DNA of 64,000 bases from Enterobacteriaceae bacterium UBA2655 (GTDB lineage: Bacteria > Pseudomonadota > Gammaproteobacteria > Enterobacterales > Enterobacteriaceae), in NCBI GenBank assembly GCA_002359495.1, contig DENB01000097.1:28467-92466 (forward strand), in the 5' to 3' direction. Positions 1 through 10,873 of the stretch are shown here, piece after piece. Both the position numbers and the translations under genes were made by a program. The notes below the pieces were generated by a model that ran no database searches, was not told the DNA's origin, and worked only from the letters and a program-made list of their open reading frames with translations. Within the stretch, counting starts at the first letter, position 1. Each line of letters opens with the position of its first letter.

Positions 1-52
1 CCTCCACCAGCAGGAACTTAATCTTGTCTTTTTCCAGTGATACCTTTGCCAT
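1..52 (-). CDS. serA: D-3-phosphoglycerate dehydrogenase, N-terminal fragment
   Basis: Only the first 17 codons are in the window; the gene runs off the left edge. They read MAKVSLEKDKIKFLLVE, which matches the start of E. coli SerA. SerA oxidises 3-phosphoglycerate to 3-phosphohydroxypyruvate, the first step of serine synthesis, in the cytoplasm. The neighbour rpiA is the same as in E. coli. The function of the full gene cannot be judged from this fragment; the identification rests on the N-terminus and the synteny. Confidence 0.9.
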   Translation of the reverse strand, partial: MAKVSLEKDKIKFLLVE

Positions 53-299
53 TTCCCGACCCTATTCAGAATTCAATGAGGACTGTCATAAGTCAGCCTT
101 CTGTCAAAATATCAAAAATTACGCGCGCAGCAATACAAACGATTGCTTTCCTGTCAGCATGGGCCTGCGGCCTGACTGCGCAAAGCCATATAAAATAGGG
201 TGTTGCCTGATGTGAAAAGGACGATCCGCAGGCAGATATCAGATTTGTGACATAAGTCACCAAATTTAACGCCGCAAAGAAAAGATGTTTTGCGCAGGG

Positions 300-324
300 A
301 AAAAACTGGCGTCGTTAAGACGCC
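300..324 (-). terminator. Intrinsic terminator of rpiA
   Basis: Read on the - strand, a 6-bp stem (GGCGTC/GACGCC) with a 5-nt loop is followed by AGTTTTTTC. It starts 8 nt after the rpiA stop codon. Confidence 0.8.
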
Positions 325-331
325 GGACAGA

Positions 332-991
332 TCATTTTTCGATGGTTTTTACCCCGTCGGCGGTGCCGATCAGCGCGATATCGGCGCCGCGCGCCGCAAA
401 AAGCCCCACGGTAACCACGCCGGGCAAGGCGTTTATAGTGTTTTCCAGCGCGACAGGATTAAGAATGCGCAGATTATGCACGTCGAGAATAATGTTACCG
501 TTATCCGTCACCACATGCTGGCGATACTCCGGCAGACCGCCGAGCTTGACCAGTTCGCGCGCCACGTAAGCGCGCGCCATGGGAATGACCTCGACGGGGA
601 GCGGGAAACGCCCCAGCACATCCACCTCTTTAGTGGCGTCCGCAATACAGATAAACTTATCCGCGACGGCCGCGACGATCTTTTCACGCGTTAGCGCGGC
701 GCCGCCGCCTTTGATCATCTGCATCTGCGGATTAATCTCGTCAGCGCCGTCGACATACAGGGCCAGCCTGTCGATTTCGTTGAGATCGAACACCGGAATG
801 CCGAGGCTTTTCAGCTTCAGCGTCGAGGCTTCGGAGCTGGAAACCGCCCCTTCTATCTGCTGTTTTATCGTGCCGAGCGCATCGATAAAATGCGCGGCGG
901 TAGAGCCGGTGCCAACGCCGACCACGGTGCCCGGCCGCACATATTTCAGTGCGGCCCAGCCAACGGCTTTTTTCAGTTCATCTTGGGTCAT
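332..991 (-). CDS. rpiA: Ribose-5-phosphate isomerase A
   Basis: RpiA interconverts ribose-5-phosphate and ribulose-5-phosphate in the non-oxidative pentose phosphate pathway, in the cytoplasm. The 219-residue product has the length of the E. coli enzyme and the family motifs [16 protein letters not shown] near residue 24, DGADEI near 81 and [11 protein letters not shown] near 94. The open frame extends 20 codons further upstream, but the start at 991 ([10 protein letters not shown]) is chosen because it matches the family N-terminus. The gene stands alone between serA and the divergent argP, and has its own terminator. It links with tktA in the same window. Confidence 0.97.
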   Translation of the reverse strand: MTQDELKKAVGWAALKYVRPGTVVGVGTGSTAAHFIDALGTIKQQIEGAVSSSEASTLKLKSLGIPVFDLNEIDRLALYVDGADEINPQMQMIKGGGAALTREKIVAAVADKFICIADATKEVDVLGRFPLPVEVIPMARAYVARELVKLGGLPEYRQHVVTDNGNIILDVHNLRILNPVALENTINALPGVVTVGLFAARGADIALIGTADGVKTIEK

Positions 992-1189
992 GGTATGTTT
1001 ACAACCTGTGCTGCGACGGAATGCGCGTAGTATAAAGCAAGGCTTCGGCAAAAAGCGCGTGCGTTAAATGCGGATTCGCCGCTTTGGAAGCCAGCCCACA
1101 AAAACAAACGCAACGCTGCACGTCCCGTTATGCGGTACGCCAGGCAACTAAAGAGACCCGGCATACCCATCCTGAAGGAGAAAAAAATA

Positions 1190-2095
1190 ATGAAACGCCC
1201 GGATTATCGAACGCTTCAGGCACTGGATGCTGTGATCCGCGAGCGCGGCTTTGAGCGCGCTGCGCAAAAGCTCTGTATCACGCAGTCTGCGGTGTCGCAG
1301 CGTATTAAGCAGCTGGAGAATCTGTTCGGCCAGCCGCTGCTGGTGCGCACCGTGCCGCCGCGTCCCACCGAACAGGGGCAGAAGCTGTTGGCGTTGCTGC
1401 ATCAGGTAGAGCTGCTGGAAGAGGAGTGGCTGGGGGATGAAATCAGCGGGACGACGCCGCTGCTACTGTCGCTGGCGGTCAACGCCGACAGCCTCGCCAC
1501 TTGGCTGCTTCCCGCGCTGAAAGAGGTGCTGAGCGACTCGCCGGTACGCCTGAACCTGCAGGTGGAAGACGAAACGCGCACGCAGGAGCGTCTGCGTCGG
1601 GGCGAAGTGGTAGGCGCCGTAAGTATTCAACCGCAGCCGCTGCCGAGCTGCCTGGTGGATCAGCTGGGGGCGCTGGACTACCTGTTTGTCGCCTCGCGCG
1701 AATTCGCCGAGCGCTATTTTCCCAACGGCGTCACGCGTTCAGCCCTGTTAAAAGCGCCGGCCGTCGCCTTCGATCATCTTGACGATATGCATCAGGCGTT
1801 TTTACAGCAGAACTTCGACCTATCGCCCGGCAGCGTTCCCTGCCATATCGTGAACTCGTCGGAAGCCTTCGTACAGCTGGCTCGTCAGGGATCGACCTGC
1901 TGTATGATCCCGCATCTGCAGATTGAGCGCGAACTGGCGAGCGGCGAGCTGATTGACCTTACGCCCGGCCTGTATCAGCGCCGTATGCTCTACTGGCACC
2001 GCTTCGCGCCGGAGAGCCGGTTGATGCGGCGCGTCACCGACGCGCTGCTGGCGCACGGCCATCGCGTGCTGCGCCAGGATACGCTGGCGGCCTGA
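1190..2095 (+). CDS. argP: LysR-type regulator ArgP (IciA)
   Basis: ArgP is a LysR-family transcription factor that senses arginine and lysine and activates the arginine exporter gene argO, which lies 0.9 kb downstream. The 301-residue protein begins [18 protein letters not shown]. It has an N-terminal winged helix-turn-helix (residues about 5-65, including [13 protein letters not shown]) and a C-terminal effector domain (about 90-295). The ATG at 1190 is preceded by AAGGAG at 1175-1180, so the 20 extra codons of open frame upstream are rejected. It closely resembles E. coli ArgP throughout. Confidence 0.97.
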   Translation: MKRPDYRTLQALDAVIRERGFERAAQKLCITQSAVSQRIKQLENLFGQPLLVRTVPPRPTEQGQKLLALLHQVELLEEEWLGDEISGTTPLLLSLAVNADSLATWLLPALKEVLSDSPVRLNLQVEDETRTQERLRRGEVVGAVSIQPQPLPSCLVDQLGALDYLFVASREFAERYFPNGVTRSALLKAPAVAFDHLDDMHQAFLQQNFDLSPGSVPCHIVNSSEAFVQLARQGSTCCMIPHLQIERELASGELIDLTPGLYQRRMLYWHRFAPESRLMRRVTDALLAHGHRVLRQDTLAA

Positions 2096-2111
2096 GGAAA
2101 TCAGCGAGGGA

Positions 2112-2139
2112 AAAACGGGGCGCCGATGCGCCCCGTTTT
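2112..2139. terminator. Bidirectional terminator between argP and yggE
   Basis: A 12-bp perfect stem (AAAACGGGGCGC / GCGCCCCGTTTT) around a 4-nt loop lies between the converging stop codons of argP and yggE. A-tract and T-tract flanks make it usable in both directions. Confidence 0.85.
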
Positions 2140-2141
2140 CA

Positions 2142-2867
2142 TTATGGCGTGTTGGGTTTGATTTCAAACACCACATCCACCTGATCGTCAAAGTGAATGC
2201 TTTGCTGCTCGTAAGTCTGCTGAGCGGTGGTGTCTGCCGACGCGGAAGCTGCTTTGTACATGCGCGCCATCGGCATCGGCTGGTAGTTGGCGACATGGTA
2301 GCGAATGCTGTAGACCTGCCCCAGTTTGGCGTTAAATCCTTCCGCCAGCGCGGTCGCCTGCTTGGTGGCGTTATCTATCGCCGCTTTGCGCGCCTGATCC
2401 TTAAAGCTGTCTGGATTCGTCACGCCCAGCTCCACGGCGCGAATTTCATTCAGGCCGGATTTCAGCGCGCCATCCAGCAGTTCGTTGAGCTTATCCAGCT
2501 GACGCAGCGTCACCTGAACCTGACGTACCGCGCGGTAGCCTTTCAGTACCGACTTGCCCTCTTTGGTATAGTCATATTCCGGCTGGGTGCTCAGGTTCGC
2601 CGCATCGATATCTTTCTTCTCAATGCCGTTTTTCTGCAGAAAATCAAAGTACTGCGCAACGCGATCGTCCGCCTGTTTTTTCGCGTCCGCCGCCTCTTTT
2701 GACGAGACGTTGACCATAATCGACAACGTGGCGATATCGGGACGCGCATCTACCGTCGCCTGACCGGAGGTGACGACGTGCGGGCCGTTAGGCACTTCTT
2801 CCGCCTGCGCGGCGTAAGAGAGCGCGCCCATACTCATTATTGCGGTCAGAGCCAGCTTTTTCATCAT
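2142..2867 (-). CDS. yggE: Periplasmic SIMPL-domain protein YggE
   Basis: This is a 241-residue DUF541/SIMPL protein resembling E. coli YggE, which is linked to protection from oxidative stress; its molecular mechanism is not established. It has a signal peptide (MMKKLALTAIMSMGALSYAAQA, cleavage near residue 22) followed by the SIMPL domain from GPHVVTSGQATV to the end. A strong AAGGAGGA sits seven bases upstream of the first ATG, which decides the start. It lies downstream of argO on the same strand, as in E. coli, separated by 152 bp that carry a hairpin at 2994-3024. Confidence 0.93.
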   Translation of the reverse strand: MMKKLALTAIMSMGALSYAAQAEEVPNGPHVVTSGQATVDARPDIATLSIMVNVSSKEAADAKKQADDRVAQYFDFLQKNGIEKKDIDAANLSTQPEYDYTKEGKSVLKGYRAVRQVQVTLRQLDKLNELLDGALKSGLNEIRAVELGVTNPDSFKDQARKAAIDNATKQATALAEGFNAKLGQVYSIRYHVANYQPMPMARMYKAASASADTTAQQTYEQQSIHFDDQVDVVFEIKPNTP

Positions 2868-3019
2868 GACAAAATCCTCCTTGAGAGTAGTGATTCAGCG
2901 GCCGCCACTATGGCGAAACCTGGAACAGATTGCTATGCGTGTTGCTCTGAGTTTTGATTCTGGCAAAAGTTCGGCCTGTTTGAGTGATTATCAACTGATG
3001 GGATCCTCCTTTTTACCCA

Positions 3020-3643
3020 TCAGTGAAAACCCCGCATCCCTTGCAAGGCTAATTGCACCGCTATAAACCACATCACCATGCCGACCAGCAGATTAATAAT
3101 ACGCTGCGCTTTCGCCGTGCGCAGCAGCGGCGAGAGCCAGGCGGCAAGCAGCGCCAGCCCAAAGAACCAGATAAAGGAGGCGCTGACGGAGCCCAGCGCG
3201 AACCAGCGTCGCGCCTCCGGCGGCATCTGTCCGCCCAGGCTGCCCAACACTACGAAGGTATCGAGATAAACGTGGGGATTGAGCCAGGTTACCGCCATCA
3301 TGGTGGCGACAATGCGCCAGCGCCCCTGCTTCATCGCCTCCGTCGCCGCCACCTCGACGTCAGCGCGAAATGCGGCGCGCAGCGCTCCCCAGCCGTACCA
3401 GAGTAGAAAAGCCACGCCAGCCCAGGTGATGATCGTCAACAGCAGCGGCGATTGATTCAACAGCGCGCTGCCGCCGAAAATACCGCCGCATATCAGCGCG
3501 ACATCGCTAAGCGTGCAGAGCGAGGCGGTCATCAGATGATAATGACGTTTTACGCCTTGGTTCATGACAAACGCGTTTTGCGGTCCCAGCGGCAGAATCA
3601 GCGCGGCGCCAAGCGCAAGCCCTTGTAAATAAAAAGATAACAC
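3020..3643 (-). CDS. argO: Arginine exporter ArgO (LysE family)
   Basis: ArgO exports arginine and its toxic analogue canavanine across the inner membrane. The 207-residue protein has about six hydrophobic segments and the LysE-family N-terminus ([19 protein letters not shown], residues 12-30). The motif [16 protein letters not shown] lies in the centre. E. coli argO is activated by ArgP when arginine is abundant, and argP is close by in this window. Compared with the 211-residue E. coli protein the C-terminus is slightly shorter and differs in sequence. Confidence 0.95.
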   Translation of the reverse strand: MLSFYLQGLALGAALILPLGPQNAFVMNQGVKRHYHLMTASLCTLSDVALICGGIFGGSALLNQSPLLLTIITWAGVAFLLWYGWGALRAAFRADVEVAATEAMKQGRWRIVATMMAVTWLNPHVYLDTFVVLGSLGGQMPPEARRWFALGSVSASFIWFFGLALLAAWLSPLLRTAKAQRIINLLVGMVMWFIAVQLALQGMRGFH

Positions 3644-3755
3644 GATAAAAGTCCTGAATACGGTGATAGGAAAGGCAGTGTACCCGGCACTGACTATTAG
3701 CGGAAATTGAAAAATTTAATCTGGCATTAGTAAAGTTGATAATGTCAGGCAATAA

Positions 3756-3780
3756 AAAAGGGCGGTTCGACCGCCCTTTT
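3756..3780 (-). terminator. Intrinsic terminator of mscS
   Basis: A 10-bp stem (AAAAGGGCGG / CCGCCCTTTT) has a UUCG-type loop. On the - strand a T-run follows. It lies a few bases beyond the mscS stop and ends transcription before argO. Confidence 0.85.
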
Positions 3781-3786
3781 CTCTTA

Positions 3787-4668
3787 TTACGCCTGCGGCG
3801 CGTTTTGCGCTTCGCCGTCCGGCTGTTTCACCTGATGCAGGTGAACATCCATCTGCGGATAAGGAATGCCGATGCCGTGCGCATCCAGCGTGCGCTTGAA
3901 GTTTTTCATCAGATCCCAGTAAACGTCCTGCAGATCGCCGCTGTTGCTCCAGCAGCGCACCACGAAGTTCAGCGATGAGGCCGCCAGCTCGTTCAGGCCA
4001 ATCTGCACGCCGCGATCCTGCAGCACGCGCTGATCGGCATCCACCACCTCGCGCAGCAACTTGATGACCTGATCCACGTCCGCATCGTAGGCGACGCCGA
4101 TGATGAATTCGTTGCGGCGCACCGGCTCGCGTGAAAAATTAATAATGTTGCCGGCGATGATTTTGCCGTTCGGCACTACAACGTATTTGCCATCGGCGGA
4201 TTTCAGCGTGGTAGAGAAAATCTGCACGTTCATCACGGTGCCCATTACGCCGCCGAGATCGACGAACTCACCGGCGCGGAACGGACGGAAGGTGACCAGC
4301 AGCACGCCCGCCGCCAGGTTAGAGAGCGAGCCCTGTAACGCCAGACCGACGGCCAGACCGGCGGCGCCCAGTACGGCGATGACCGAGGCGGTCTGCACGC
4401 CGACGCGCCCCAGCGCGGCGATTAATGTAAAGGCGATAACGCCATAGCGCACCAGCGCGGAAAGGAAATCAGCGACCGTCGCGTCAATATGACGTGCCAC
4501 CAGCAGGCGGTTTATCCCGTTAGAAATAATACGCGCCACAATCATCCCGACGATAAGGATGGCGATCGCCGCAATGATATTAACGGCGTAGCTCAGCAGC
4601 AGCGCCTGGTTGCGTACCAGCCAGTTACCTGCGTTGCTGATTCCGTCAACGACATTTAAATCTTCCAT
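3787..4668 (-). CDS. mscS: Small-conductance mechanosensitive channel MscS
   Basis: MscS is a homoheptameric inner-membrane channel that opens under membrane tension and releases solutes during hypo-osmotic shock. The 293-residue protein has three N-terminal transmembrane helices. The pore helix TM3 is clear ([22 protein letters not shown], about residues 97-118) with its Gly/Ala packing pattern. The beta domain ([14 protein letters not shown]) and the cytoplasmic C-terminal domain follow. Length and sequence agree with E. coli MscS (286 residues), with a slightly longer C-terminal tail. It lies between argO and fbaA as in E. coli, with terminators on both sides. Confidence 0.96.
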   Translation of the reverse strand: MEDLNVVDGISNAGNWLVRNQALLLSYAVNIIAAIAILIVGMIVARIISNGINRLLVARHIDATVADFLSALVRYGVIAFTLIAALGRVGVQTASVIAVLGAAGLAVGLALQGSLSNLAAGVLLVTFRPFRAGEFVDLGGVMGTVMNVQIFSTTLKSADGKYVVVPNGKIIAGNIINFSREPVRRNEFIIGVAYDADVDQVIKLLREVVDADQRVLQDRGVQIGLNELAASSLNFVVRCWSNSGDLQDVYWDLMKNFKRTLDAHGIGIPYPQMDVHLHQVKQPDGEAQNAPQA

Positions 4669-4813
4669 TAGTTAGCCCTGTGTTGTTTACCCATGGGGAA
4701 ATGACAAAACATTGCCAGAGAAGTTCCGACAACCCTGTCTAGAAGGTTAAGACATGATCAAAGGTTACGCCAAACTATGCCTGAATTCCCTGATCTTTAC
4801 CGGGATAGCTGTA

Positions 4814-4839
4814 TAAAAAAAGGCCCTTACGGGCCTTTT
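4814..4839 (-). terminator. Intrinsic terminator of the epd-pgk-fbaA operon
   Basis: AAAAAGGCCC and GGGCCTTTT form a stem around TTAC, 18 bp past the fbaA stop codon. On the - strand the stem is followed by a T-run. Confidence 0.85.
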
Positions 4840-4857
4840 GGTCTCTGTAACGAAAAA

Positions 4858-5937
4858 TTACAGCACGTCGATGGCGTTCAGCTCTTTGAACGCCTGCTCA
4901 AGGCGCGTCACCATTGAGCTCTGCGCGGAGCGCAGCCATACGCGCGGATCGTAATATTTCTTGTTCGGCTTATCGTCGCCTTCCGGGTTGCCCAGCTGCG
5001 CCTGCAGATAGCCTTCGTTCTTTTTGTAGTACTGCAGAATGCCGTCCCAGGTCGCCCACTGCGTATCGGTGTCGATATTCATTTTGATGACGCCGTAGCC
5101 GATGGACTCTTCGATTTCCGCAGCGGAAGAACCGGAGCCGCCGTGGAAAACGAAGTCCAGCGCGTTGTGCGGCAGGCCGTGCTTCTGGCTGACATATTCC
5201 TGAGAGTTTTTCAGGATAACCGGGGTCAGCTTCACGTTGCCCGGCTTGTAAACGCCGTGGACGTTGCCGAAAGAAGCCGCAATGGTGAAGCGATGGCTGA
5301 TGGCGCTCAGCTTGGTGTAAGCGTAATCAACGTCTTCCGGCTGGGTGTAGAGCGCGGAACTGTCGACGTCAGAGTTATCAACGCCGTCTTCTTCGCCGCC
5401 GGTCACGCCCAGTTCGATCTCCAGCGTCATGTTCAGTTTGGACATGCGCTCCAGGTATTTGCCGCACAGCTCGATGTTCTCTTCCAGCGACTCTTCAGAG
5501 AGGTCGATCATGTGAGAAGAGAAAAGCGGTTTGCCGGTTTTCTGGAAATGCGCTTCGCCCGCTTCCAGCAGTCCGTCGATCCACGGCAGCAGTTTTTTCG
5601 CGCAGTGGTCGGTATGCAGGATCACCGGCACGCCATACTGTTCGGCCATCAGATGCACATGCTGCGCGCCTGAAATAGCGCCAAAAATCGCTGCGCCCTG
5701 CGGCTTGTCGGTTTTAAAACCTTTGCCTGCGATAAAGGCGGCGCCGCCGTTAGAGAACTGTACGATAACCGGCGCTTTCGCTTTGGCTGCTGCTTCCAGT
5801 ACCGCGTTGATGGAGTCGGTGCCGACGCAGTTTACCGCTGGCAGAGCGAATTTATTCTCTTTCGCTACCTTGAAGATTTTCTGTACGTCATCACCGGTCA
5901 CTACGCCGGGTTTTACGAAATCAAAAATTTTAGACAT
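4858..5937 (-). CDS. fbaA: Class II fructose-1,6-bisphosphate aldolase
   Basis: FbaA cleaves fructose-1,6-bisphosphate to dihydroxyacetone phosphate and glyceraldehyde-3-phosphate, using zinc, in glycolysis. The product is 359 residues, as in E. coli. Zinc-ligand motifs are visible: HTDHCAKKLLPW near residue 108, and the later FGNVHGVY and FHGGSGSS segments. The start at 5937 (MSKIFDFVKPGVV) is chosen over 12 further upstream codons by homology. It is the last gene of epd-pgk-fbaA, 99 bp after pgk. Confidence 0.97.
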   Translation of the reverse strand: MSKIFDFVKPGVVTGDDVQKIFKVAKENKFALPAVNCVGTDSINAVLEAAAKAKAPVIVQFSNGGAAFIAGKGFKTDKPQGAAIFGAISGAQHVHLMAEQYGVPVILHTDHCAKKLLPWIDGLLEAGEAHFQKTGKPLFSSHMIDLSEESLEENIELCGKYLERMSKLNMTLEIELGVTGGEEDGVDNSDVDSSALYTQPEDVDYAYTKLSAISHRFTIAASFGNVHGVYKPGNVKLTPVILKNSQEYVSQKHGLPHNALDFVFHGGSGSSAAEIEESIGYGVIKMNIDTDTQWATWDGILQYYKKNEGYLQAQLGNPEGDDKPNKKYYDPRVWLRSAQSSMVTRLEQAFKELNAIDVL

Positions 5938-6036
5938 GGTTGTGTCCTGTTTGTCCTGTTTCGTTGGCCGCATAACGGATTCAACGCCCGTAACCGGGCC
6001 ACTCTTCAGGCGACGCGCAGCGCCGCCCCTAAAGAA

Positions 6037-7200
6037 TTACTGCTTGGCACGCTCTTCCAGCATGGCCACTGCCGGCAGTTTTTTGCCTTCCACGAACTCC
6101 AGGAACGCGCCGCCGCCGGTAGAGATATAAGAGATCTTATCTTCGATGCCGAACAGATCGATCGCCGCCAGCGTATCGCCGCCGCCCGCAACCGAGAACG
6201 CGTCGCTGTCCGCGATAGCATTAGCGATGATTTCGGTGCCCTTACGGAAGTTAGGGAACTCAAACACGCCGACCGGACCGTTCCACAGGATGGTTTTAGC
6301 CTCTTTCAACAGCTTCGCCATCGCCTGCGCGGTTTCGTCGCCGAAGTCCATAATTTCTTCGTTATCCGCCACTTCGGAAACTTTTTTCACCGTAGCCGGC
6401 GCAGTTTCAGAGAATTCCGTGCCGACGCGTGAGTCGACAGGAACCGGAATGCCATGCTCATCGCGCAGTTTTTTCGCCGCTTCGACGAAGTCCGGTTCGT
6501 AAAGGGATTTACCGACGTTGTTGTCGATCGCCACGAAGGTATTCGCGATGCCGCCGCCGACGATCACGGTATCGGCGATTTTCACCAGCGACTGCAGCAC
6601 GTCGAATTTGGTAGAGACTTTAGAGCCGCCCACGACGGCAACCAGCGGACGCTCCGGGTTGCTCATCACTTTGCCCAGCGCTTCCAGCTCGGCGGAGAGC
6701 AGCGGACCGGCGCAGGCGATCGGCGCGAATTTACCAACGCCGTGAGTAGAAGCCTGGGCGCGGTGCGCGGTGCCGAAGGCGTCCATCACAAACACGTCGC
6801 ACAGCGCGGCATATTTCTTCGCGAGAGTTTCATCGTCTTTTTTCTCGCCTTTATTGAAGCGGACGTTTTCCAGCACTACCAGTTCACCCGCTTCGACGTC
6901 GACGCCGTCCAGGTAATCTTTCGCCAGGGTGACTTTCGCGCCGTTCAGTTTCTCTTTCAGGTAGTTAACAACCGGCAGCAGGGAGAACTCTTCGTTGTAT
7001 TCACCTTCGGTCGGACGACCCAGGTGAGAGGTGACCATCACTTTCGCGCCCTGTTTCAACGCCGCTTCGATGGTAGGCAGAGAAGCACGAATACGTGCGT
7101 CTGACGTCACTTTCCCTTCTTTCACTGGCACGTTAAGATCGGCACGGATCAAAACACGCTTGCCGGCAAGATCCAGATCGGTCATCTTAATTACAGACAT
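6037..7200 (-). CDS. pgk: Phosphoglycerate kinase
   Basis: Pgk transfers the acyl phosphate of 1,3-bisphosphoglycerate to ADP, the first ATP-forming step of glycolysis. The 387-residue length equals that of E. coli Pgk. The substrate loop ([11 protein letters not shown], residues 19-29), HLGRPTEG near residue 60 and the nucleotide-binding C-terminal segments WNGPVGVFE and VAGGGDT are all present. GAGAGGG lies just before the ATG. It is the middle gene of epd-pgk-fbaA, 51 bp after epd. Confidence 0.98.
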   Translation of the reverse strand: MSVIKMTDLDLAGKRVLIRADLNVPVKEGKVTSDARIRASLPTIEAALKQGAKVMVTSHLGRPTEGEYNEEFSLLPVVNYLKEKLNGAKVTLAKDYLDGVDVEAGELVVLENVRFNKGEKKDDETLAKKYAALCDVFVMDAFGTAHRAQASTHGVGKFAPIACAGPLLSAELEALGKVMSNPERPLVAVVGGSKVSTKFDVLQSLVKIADTVIVGGGIANTFVAIDNNVGKSLYEPDFVEAAKKLRDEHGIPVPVDSRVGTEFSETAPATVKKVSEVADNEEIMDFGDETAQAMAKLLKEAKTILWNGPVGVFEFPNFRKGTEIIANAIADSDAFSVAGGGDTLAAIDLFGIEDKISYISTGGGAFLEFVEGKKLPAVAMLEERAKQ

Positions 7201-7251
7201 GGTGAACCCTCTCGTTGATTCTCATAAGTTTTGACAGACACAAACCGCGTC

Positions 7252-8271
7252 TTACCTGAAACCGCTTGCGGCCATCGCTAACGTCGTATCGAGCATGCGA
7301 TTAGCGAAGCCCCACTCGTTGTCGCACCAGACCAGGGTCTTGATCAGGTGCTGACCGCTGACCCGCGTCTGCGTGCCGTCCACTATGGCACTGTGCGGAT
7401 CGTGGTTAAAATCTACTGAGACTAACGGTAATTCCGTATAGTCAACTATACCACTAAATACCCCCTCTGACGCGTTTTGCAGTAACGCGTTGACCTCGCA
7501 CGCCTTCACCGCCTGACGCACGGAAACGCTGAGATCGATGGCGGTAACGTTGATGGTCGGCACCCTTACGGCGATCGCTTCGAAGCGGTCGGCAAATTTC
7601 GGAAAAATGCGCGCAATGCCGACGGCGAGGCGCGTATCTACCGGAATGATCGACTGGCTGGCGGCGCGGGTGCGGCGCAGATCGCTGTGATAGGCGTCGA
7701 TCACCTGTTGATCGTGCATCGCCGAGTGGATCGTCGTGACGGCGCCGCTTTCGATGCCGAACGCGTCGTCCAGCAGCTTGATCACCGGAATAATGCAGTT
7801 AGTGGTGCAAGATGCGTTGGAGACGATGCGATCCATGGGTTTCAGCGCCTGTTCATTCACGCCGAACACCACGGTGGCGTCAAGATCGCTGCCGCCCGGA
7901 TGGGAAAACAGCACCTTTTTCGCGCCCGCCTGCAAATGGGCTTCGCCATCGGCACGGCTGCCGTAAACGCCGGTGCAGTCCAGCACGATATCCACATTAA
8001 GCTCGCGCCACGGCAGATGCTGCAGCTCGGCCTGATGCAAAATGCGGATGGTATCTTCTCCCACCCACAGCAGATCGCGCTCCTGACGCACGTCAAACGC
8101 GAAACGGCCATGGCTGGTGTCATATTTCAATAAATGCGCCATGCCCGCGGCTTCGGCCAGTTCGTTAATCGCCACTACCGTAATTTCAGCCCGGCGGCCC
8201 GTTTCGTAAAGCGCGCGCAATACGTTGCGTCCAATACGGCCAAAACCATTTATCGCAACCCGAACGGTCAT
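7252..8271 (-). CDS. epd: D-erythrose-4-phosphate dehydrogenase
   Basis: Epd oxidises erythrose-4-phosphate to 4-phosphoerythronate on the route to pyridoxal phosphate. It is a glyceraldehyde-3-phosphate dehydrogenase relative of 339 residues, as in E. coli. The Rossmann start [17 protein letters not shown] and the catalytic cysteine motif SNASCTTNC (near residue 151) are present. The ATG is preceded by AGGAGA. It is the first gene of the epd-pgk-fbaA operon. The neighbouring glycolytic genes and the close match to E. coli Epd argue against GapA. Confidence 0.96.
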   Translation of the reverse strand: MTVRVAINGFGRIGRNVLRALYETGRRAEITVVAINELAEAAGMAHLLKYDTSHGRFAFDVRQERDLLWVGEDTIRILHQAELQHLPWRELNVDIVLDCTGVYGSRADGEAHLQAGAKKVLFSHPGGSDLDATVVFGVNEQALKPMDRIVSNASCTTNCIIPVIKLLDDAFGIESGAVTTIHSAMHDQQVIDAYHSDLRRTRAASQSIIPVDTRLAVGIARIFPKFADRFEAIAVRVPTINVTAIDLSVSVRQAVKACEVNALLQNASEGVFSGIVDYTELPLVSVDFNHDPHSAIVDGTQTRVSGQHLIKTLVWCDNEWGFANRMLDTTLAMAASGFR

Positions 8272-8456
8272 AACTCTCCTGCGGTAACTGCCTGAATAAT
8301 GTGCCGATAGCCTGAGCGTTTCACCGAAGTTTGTACAGGAAATTCTTGTCCGCCTGCGGGCAGCGAAATCGAGCCGGAAGGCATGACTGAAACGGTTCAG
8401 CGAGGATAAAACAACTAAGGAATAACAGGAATGATTGCGATCAATTGCGCTGTTGA

Positions 8457-8478
8457 TAATTGGATCTGTGTCACAAAT
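8457..8478 (-). promoter_or_regulatory. CRP-like site upstream of epd
   Basis: Read on the - strand, the 22 bp agree with the CRP consensus at 14 positions, with an intact TGTGA half and a partial right half (AGATC). It lies about 190 bp upstream of epd. CRP control of the E. coli epd-pgk-fbaA operon is known. The match alone is weak. Confidence 0.35.
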
Positions 8479-8527
8479 TTACGCAATCAGGATTATTACT
8501 ACAGGAATAATTCCGGGAAGAATAGAT

Positions 8528-8551
8528 AAAAAGGGCGACAACATCGCCCTT
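8528..8551 (-). terminator. Intrinsic terminator of tktA
   Basis: An 8-bp stem (AAGGGCGA/TCGCCCTT) with a 5-nt loop is followed on the - strand by TTTTTATCT. It lies about 55 bp after the tktA stop. The rest of the tktA-epd gap (8272-8605) holds no gene I can see. Confidence 0.75.
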
Positions 8552-8605
8552 CGTTTTTAACGCCTTTCACCTCTATCGTCACGGACGAAAGGCGTTCAGA
8601 CGCGA

Positions 8606-10597
8606 TTACAGAATCGATTTGGCGGTTTTTACCACGTTCTCGACGGTAAAGCCGAACAGGTCGAACAGCTTCTCAGCCGGCGCGGATTCGCCAAAGGTGG
8701 TCATGCCGACGATAGCGCCGTTCAGGCCGGTATATTTAAACCAGAAGTCAGCGATACCGGCTTCGATGGCGACGCGCGCGGAGACCGCTTTCGGCAGCAC
8801 CGATTCACGATAAGCCGCATCCTGCTTGTCGAAAGCGTCGGTAGAAGGCATGGAAACCACGCGCACGTTGCGCCCTTCGCTGGAGAGCTGATCGTACGCC
8901 GCGACTGCCAGTTCTACTTCAGAACCGGTCGCGATCAGAATCAGCTCCGGCTGGCCGACGCAATCTTTCAGGACGTAACCGCCGCGCGCCACGTTCGCCA
9001 GCTGTTCCACGCTGCGATCCTGCTGCGCCAGATTCTGACGGGAGAAGATCAACGCGCTCGGGCCGTCTTTACGCTCAATGGCGTACTTCCACGCCACTGC
9101 GGATTCGACCTGGTCGCAGGGACGCCAGGTGCTCATATTCGGCGTAGTGCGCAGGCTGGCGAGCTGCTCGACCGGCTGGTGCGTCGGGCCGTCTTCGCCC
9201 AGACCGATGGAGTCGTGGGTGTAGACCATCACCTGACGGATCTTCATCAGCGCCGCCATACGCGCCGCGTTGCGGGCATATTCTACAAACATCAGGAAGG
9301 TGGCGGTATAAGGCAGGAATCCGCCGTGCAGCGCGATGCCGTTGGCGATGGCGGTCATGCCGAACTCGCGTACGCCGTAATGAATGTAGTTGCCTGCCGC
9401 GTCGACGTTAATCGGCTTAGAGCCGGACCACATCGTCAGGTTGCTCGGCGCCAGGTCGGCGGAACCGCCCAGATATTCCGGCAGCAGTTTGCCGAAAGCT
9501 TCGATGGCGTTCTGCGATGCTTTACGGCTGGCGATCTTAGCCGGGTTGGCCTGCAGCTGTTCGATATATTTCTGCGACTCTTCCTGCCAGTTAGCCGGCA
9601 GATCATTGCTCATGCGACGTTTGAACTCGGCAGCCAGCTCAGGATGCGCCTGCGCATAGGCGGCGAATTTCTCATCCCAGGCGGCTTCTTTGGTTTTGCC
9701 GGTCTCTTTCGCATCCCACTCGCTGTAGATTTCCTGCGGAATCACGAACGGCGCGTGTTCCCAGCCCAGCTGCTTGCGGGTCAGCGCGATTTCGTCTTCG
9801 CCCAGCGGCGCGCCGTGCGAGTCGTGAGTACCCGCTTTGTTCGGCGAGCCGAAGCCGATAACGGTTTTACACATCAGCAGAGAAGGTTTGTCGCTGACCG
9901 CTTTCGCTTCTTCGATGGCTTTTTTGATCGCTTCCGCGTCGTGGCCGTCTACGCCGCGTACTACGTGCCAGCCGTAGGCTTCAAAGCGCGCGGCGGTGTC
10001 GTCGGTAAACCAGCCGTCGATATGCCCGTCAATCGAGATGCCGTTGTCGTCGTAGAAAGCGACCAGCTTGCCGAGTTTCAGCGTGCCCGCCAGCGAACAG
10101 ACCTCATGCGAGATCCCTTCCATCATGCAGCCGTCGCCCATGAAGACGTAAGTATTGTGGTCTACGATCTCATGACCCGGGCGGTTGAACTGCGCGGCCA
10201 GGGTGCGCTCGGCGATGGCGAAGCCCACCGCGTTGGCGATGCCCTGCCCAAGCGGACCGGTGGTGGTCTCTACGCCGACGGTGTAGCCATATTCCGGGTG
10301 ACCTGGAGTTTTGGAGTGCAGCTGACGGAAGTTTTGCAGCTCGCTCATCGGCAGATCGTAGCCGGTGAGGTGCAGCAGGCTATAGATCAGCATCGAGCCG
10401 TGGCCGTTGGACAGAATGAAACGGTCGCGGTCGGCCCATTGCGGGTTAGTGGGGCTGTGGTTCAGGTAATCACGCCACAGCACCTCAGCGATGTCCGCCA
10501 TGCCCATCGGGGCACCCGGATGTCCCGATTTGGCTTTTTGTACTGCATCCATACTTAACGCGCGAATAGCGTTGGCAAGCTCTTTACGAGAGGGCAT
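8606..10597 (-). CDS. tktA: Transketolase A
   Basis: TktA is a thiamine-diphosphate enzyme that moves two-carbon ketol units between sugar phosphates in the pentose phosphate pathway. The 663 residues equal the length of E. coli TktA. Visible motifs include [18 protein letters not shown] near residue 24, the cofactor motif MGDGCMMEG near 155 and [23 protein letters not shown] near 460. TGGAG precedes the ATG. It is monocistronic, with its own terminator. Confidence 0.98.
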   Translation of the reverse strand: MPSRKELANAIRALSMDAVQKAKSGHPGAPMGMADIAEVLWRDYLNHSPTNPQWADRDRFILSNGHGSMLIYSLLHLTGYDLPMSELQNFRQLHSKTPGHPEYGYTVGVETTTGPLGQGIANAVGFAIAERTLAAQFNRPGHEIVDHNTYVFMGDGCMMEGISHEVCSLAGTLKLGKLVAFYDDNGISIDGHIDGWFTDDTAARFEAYGWHVVRGVDGHDAEAIKKAIEEAKAVSDKPSLLMCKTVIGFGSPNKAGTHDSHGAPLGEDEIALTRKQLGWEHAPFVIPQEIYSEWDAKETGKTKEAAWDEKFAAYAQAHPELAAEFKRRMSNDLPANWQEESQKYIEQLQANPAKIASRKASQNAIEAFGKLLPEYLGGSADLAPSNLTMWSGSKPINVDAAGNYIHYGVREFGMTAIANGIALHGGFLPYTATFLMFVEYARNAARMAALMKIRQVMVYTHDSIGLGEDGPTHQPVEQLASLRTTPNMSTWRPCDQVESAVAWKYAIERKDGPSALIFSRQNLAQQDRSVEQLANVARGGYVLKDCVGQPELILIATGSEVELAVAAYDQLSSEGRNVRVVSMPSTDAFDKQDAAYRESVLPKAVSARVAIEAGIADFWFKYTGLNGAIVGMTTFGESAPAEKLFDLFGFTVENVVKTAKSIL

Positions 10598-10873
10598 TTT
10601 CTACTCCAGGTCGGATTAATGCTTCGCCATCCCTAACTTATTGTAATTAATCAGTTATCAGGCAAAGCCGGAAAAAAGTCGCGCTTCAATGTACATGAAA
10701 AACAGGTCAAAAGTACATGGACGAACATGCGATATCTTGCCGGGAATCATTGCAATTACAGCTTTGTCTGCTATGCAGCGCGCGGATGAGGCGCTATAAC
10801 CGAAACCTTGCTCGCCTGACGCGATGTTCAGGTGTTTGTTTTTCTTACCTTGTTACTGAATGGAATAGATGAA

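Noticed and set aside
2994-3024. Hairpin (ACTGATGGG/CCCATCAGT) at the argO 3' end as an intrinsic terminator
   Set aside because: No T-run follows on the argO strand, and the loop holds a GGAGG not placed before a start codon. It may only be an mRNA structure.
9179-10558. A 459-codon open frame on the + strand opposite tktA
   Set aside because: Antisense shadow of tktA with no familiar motif.
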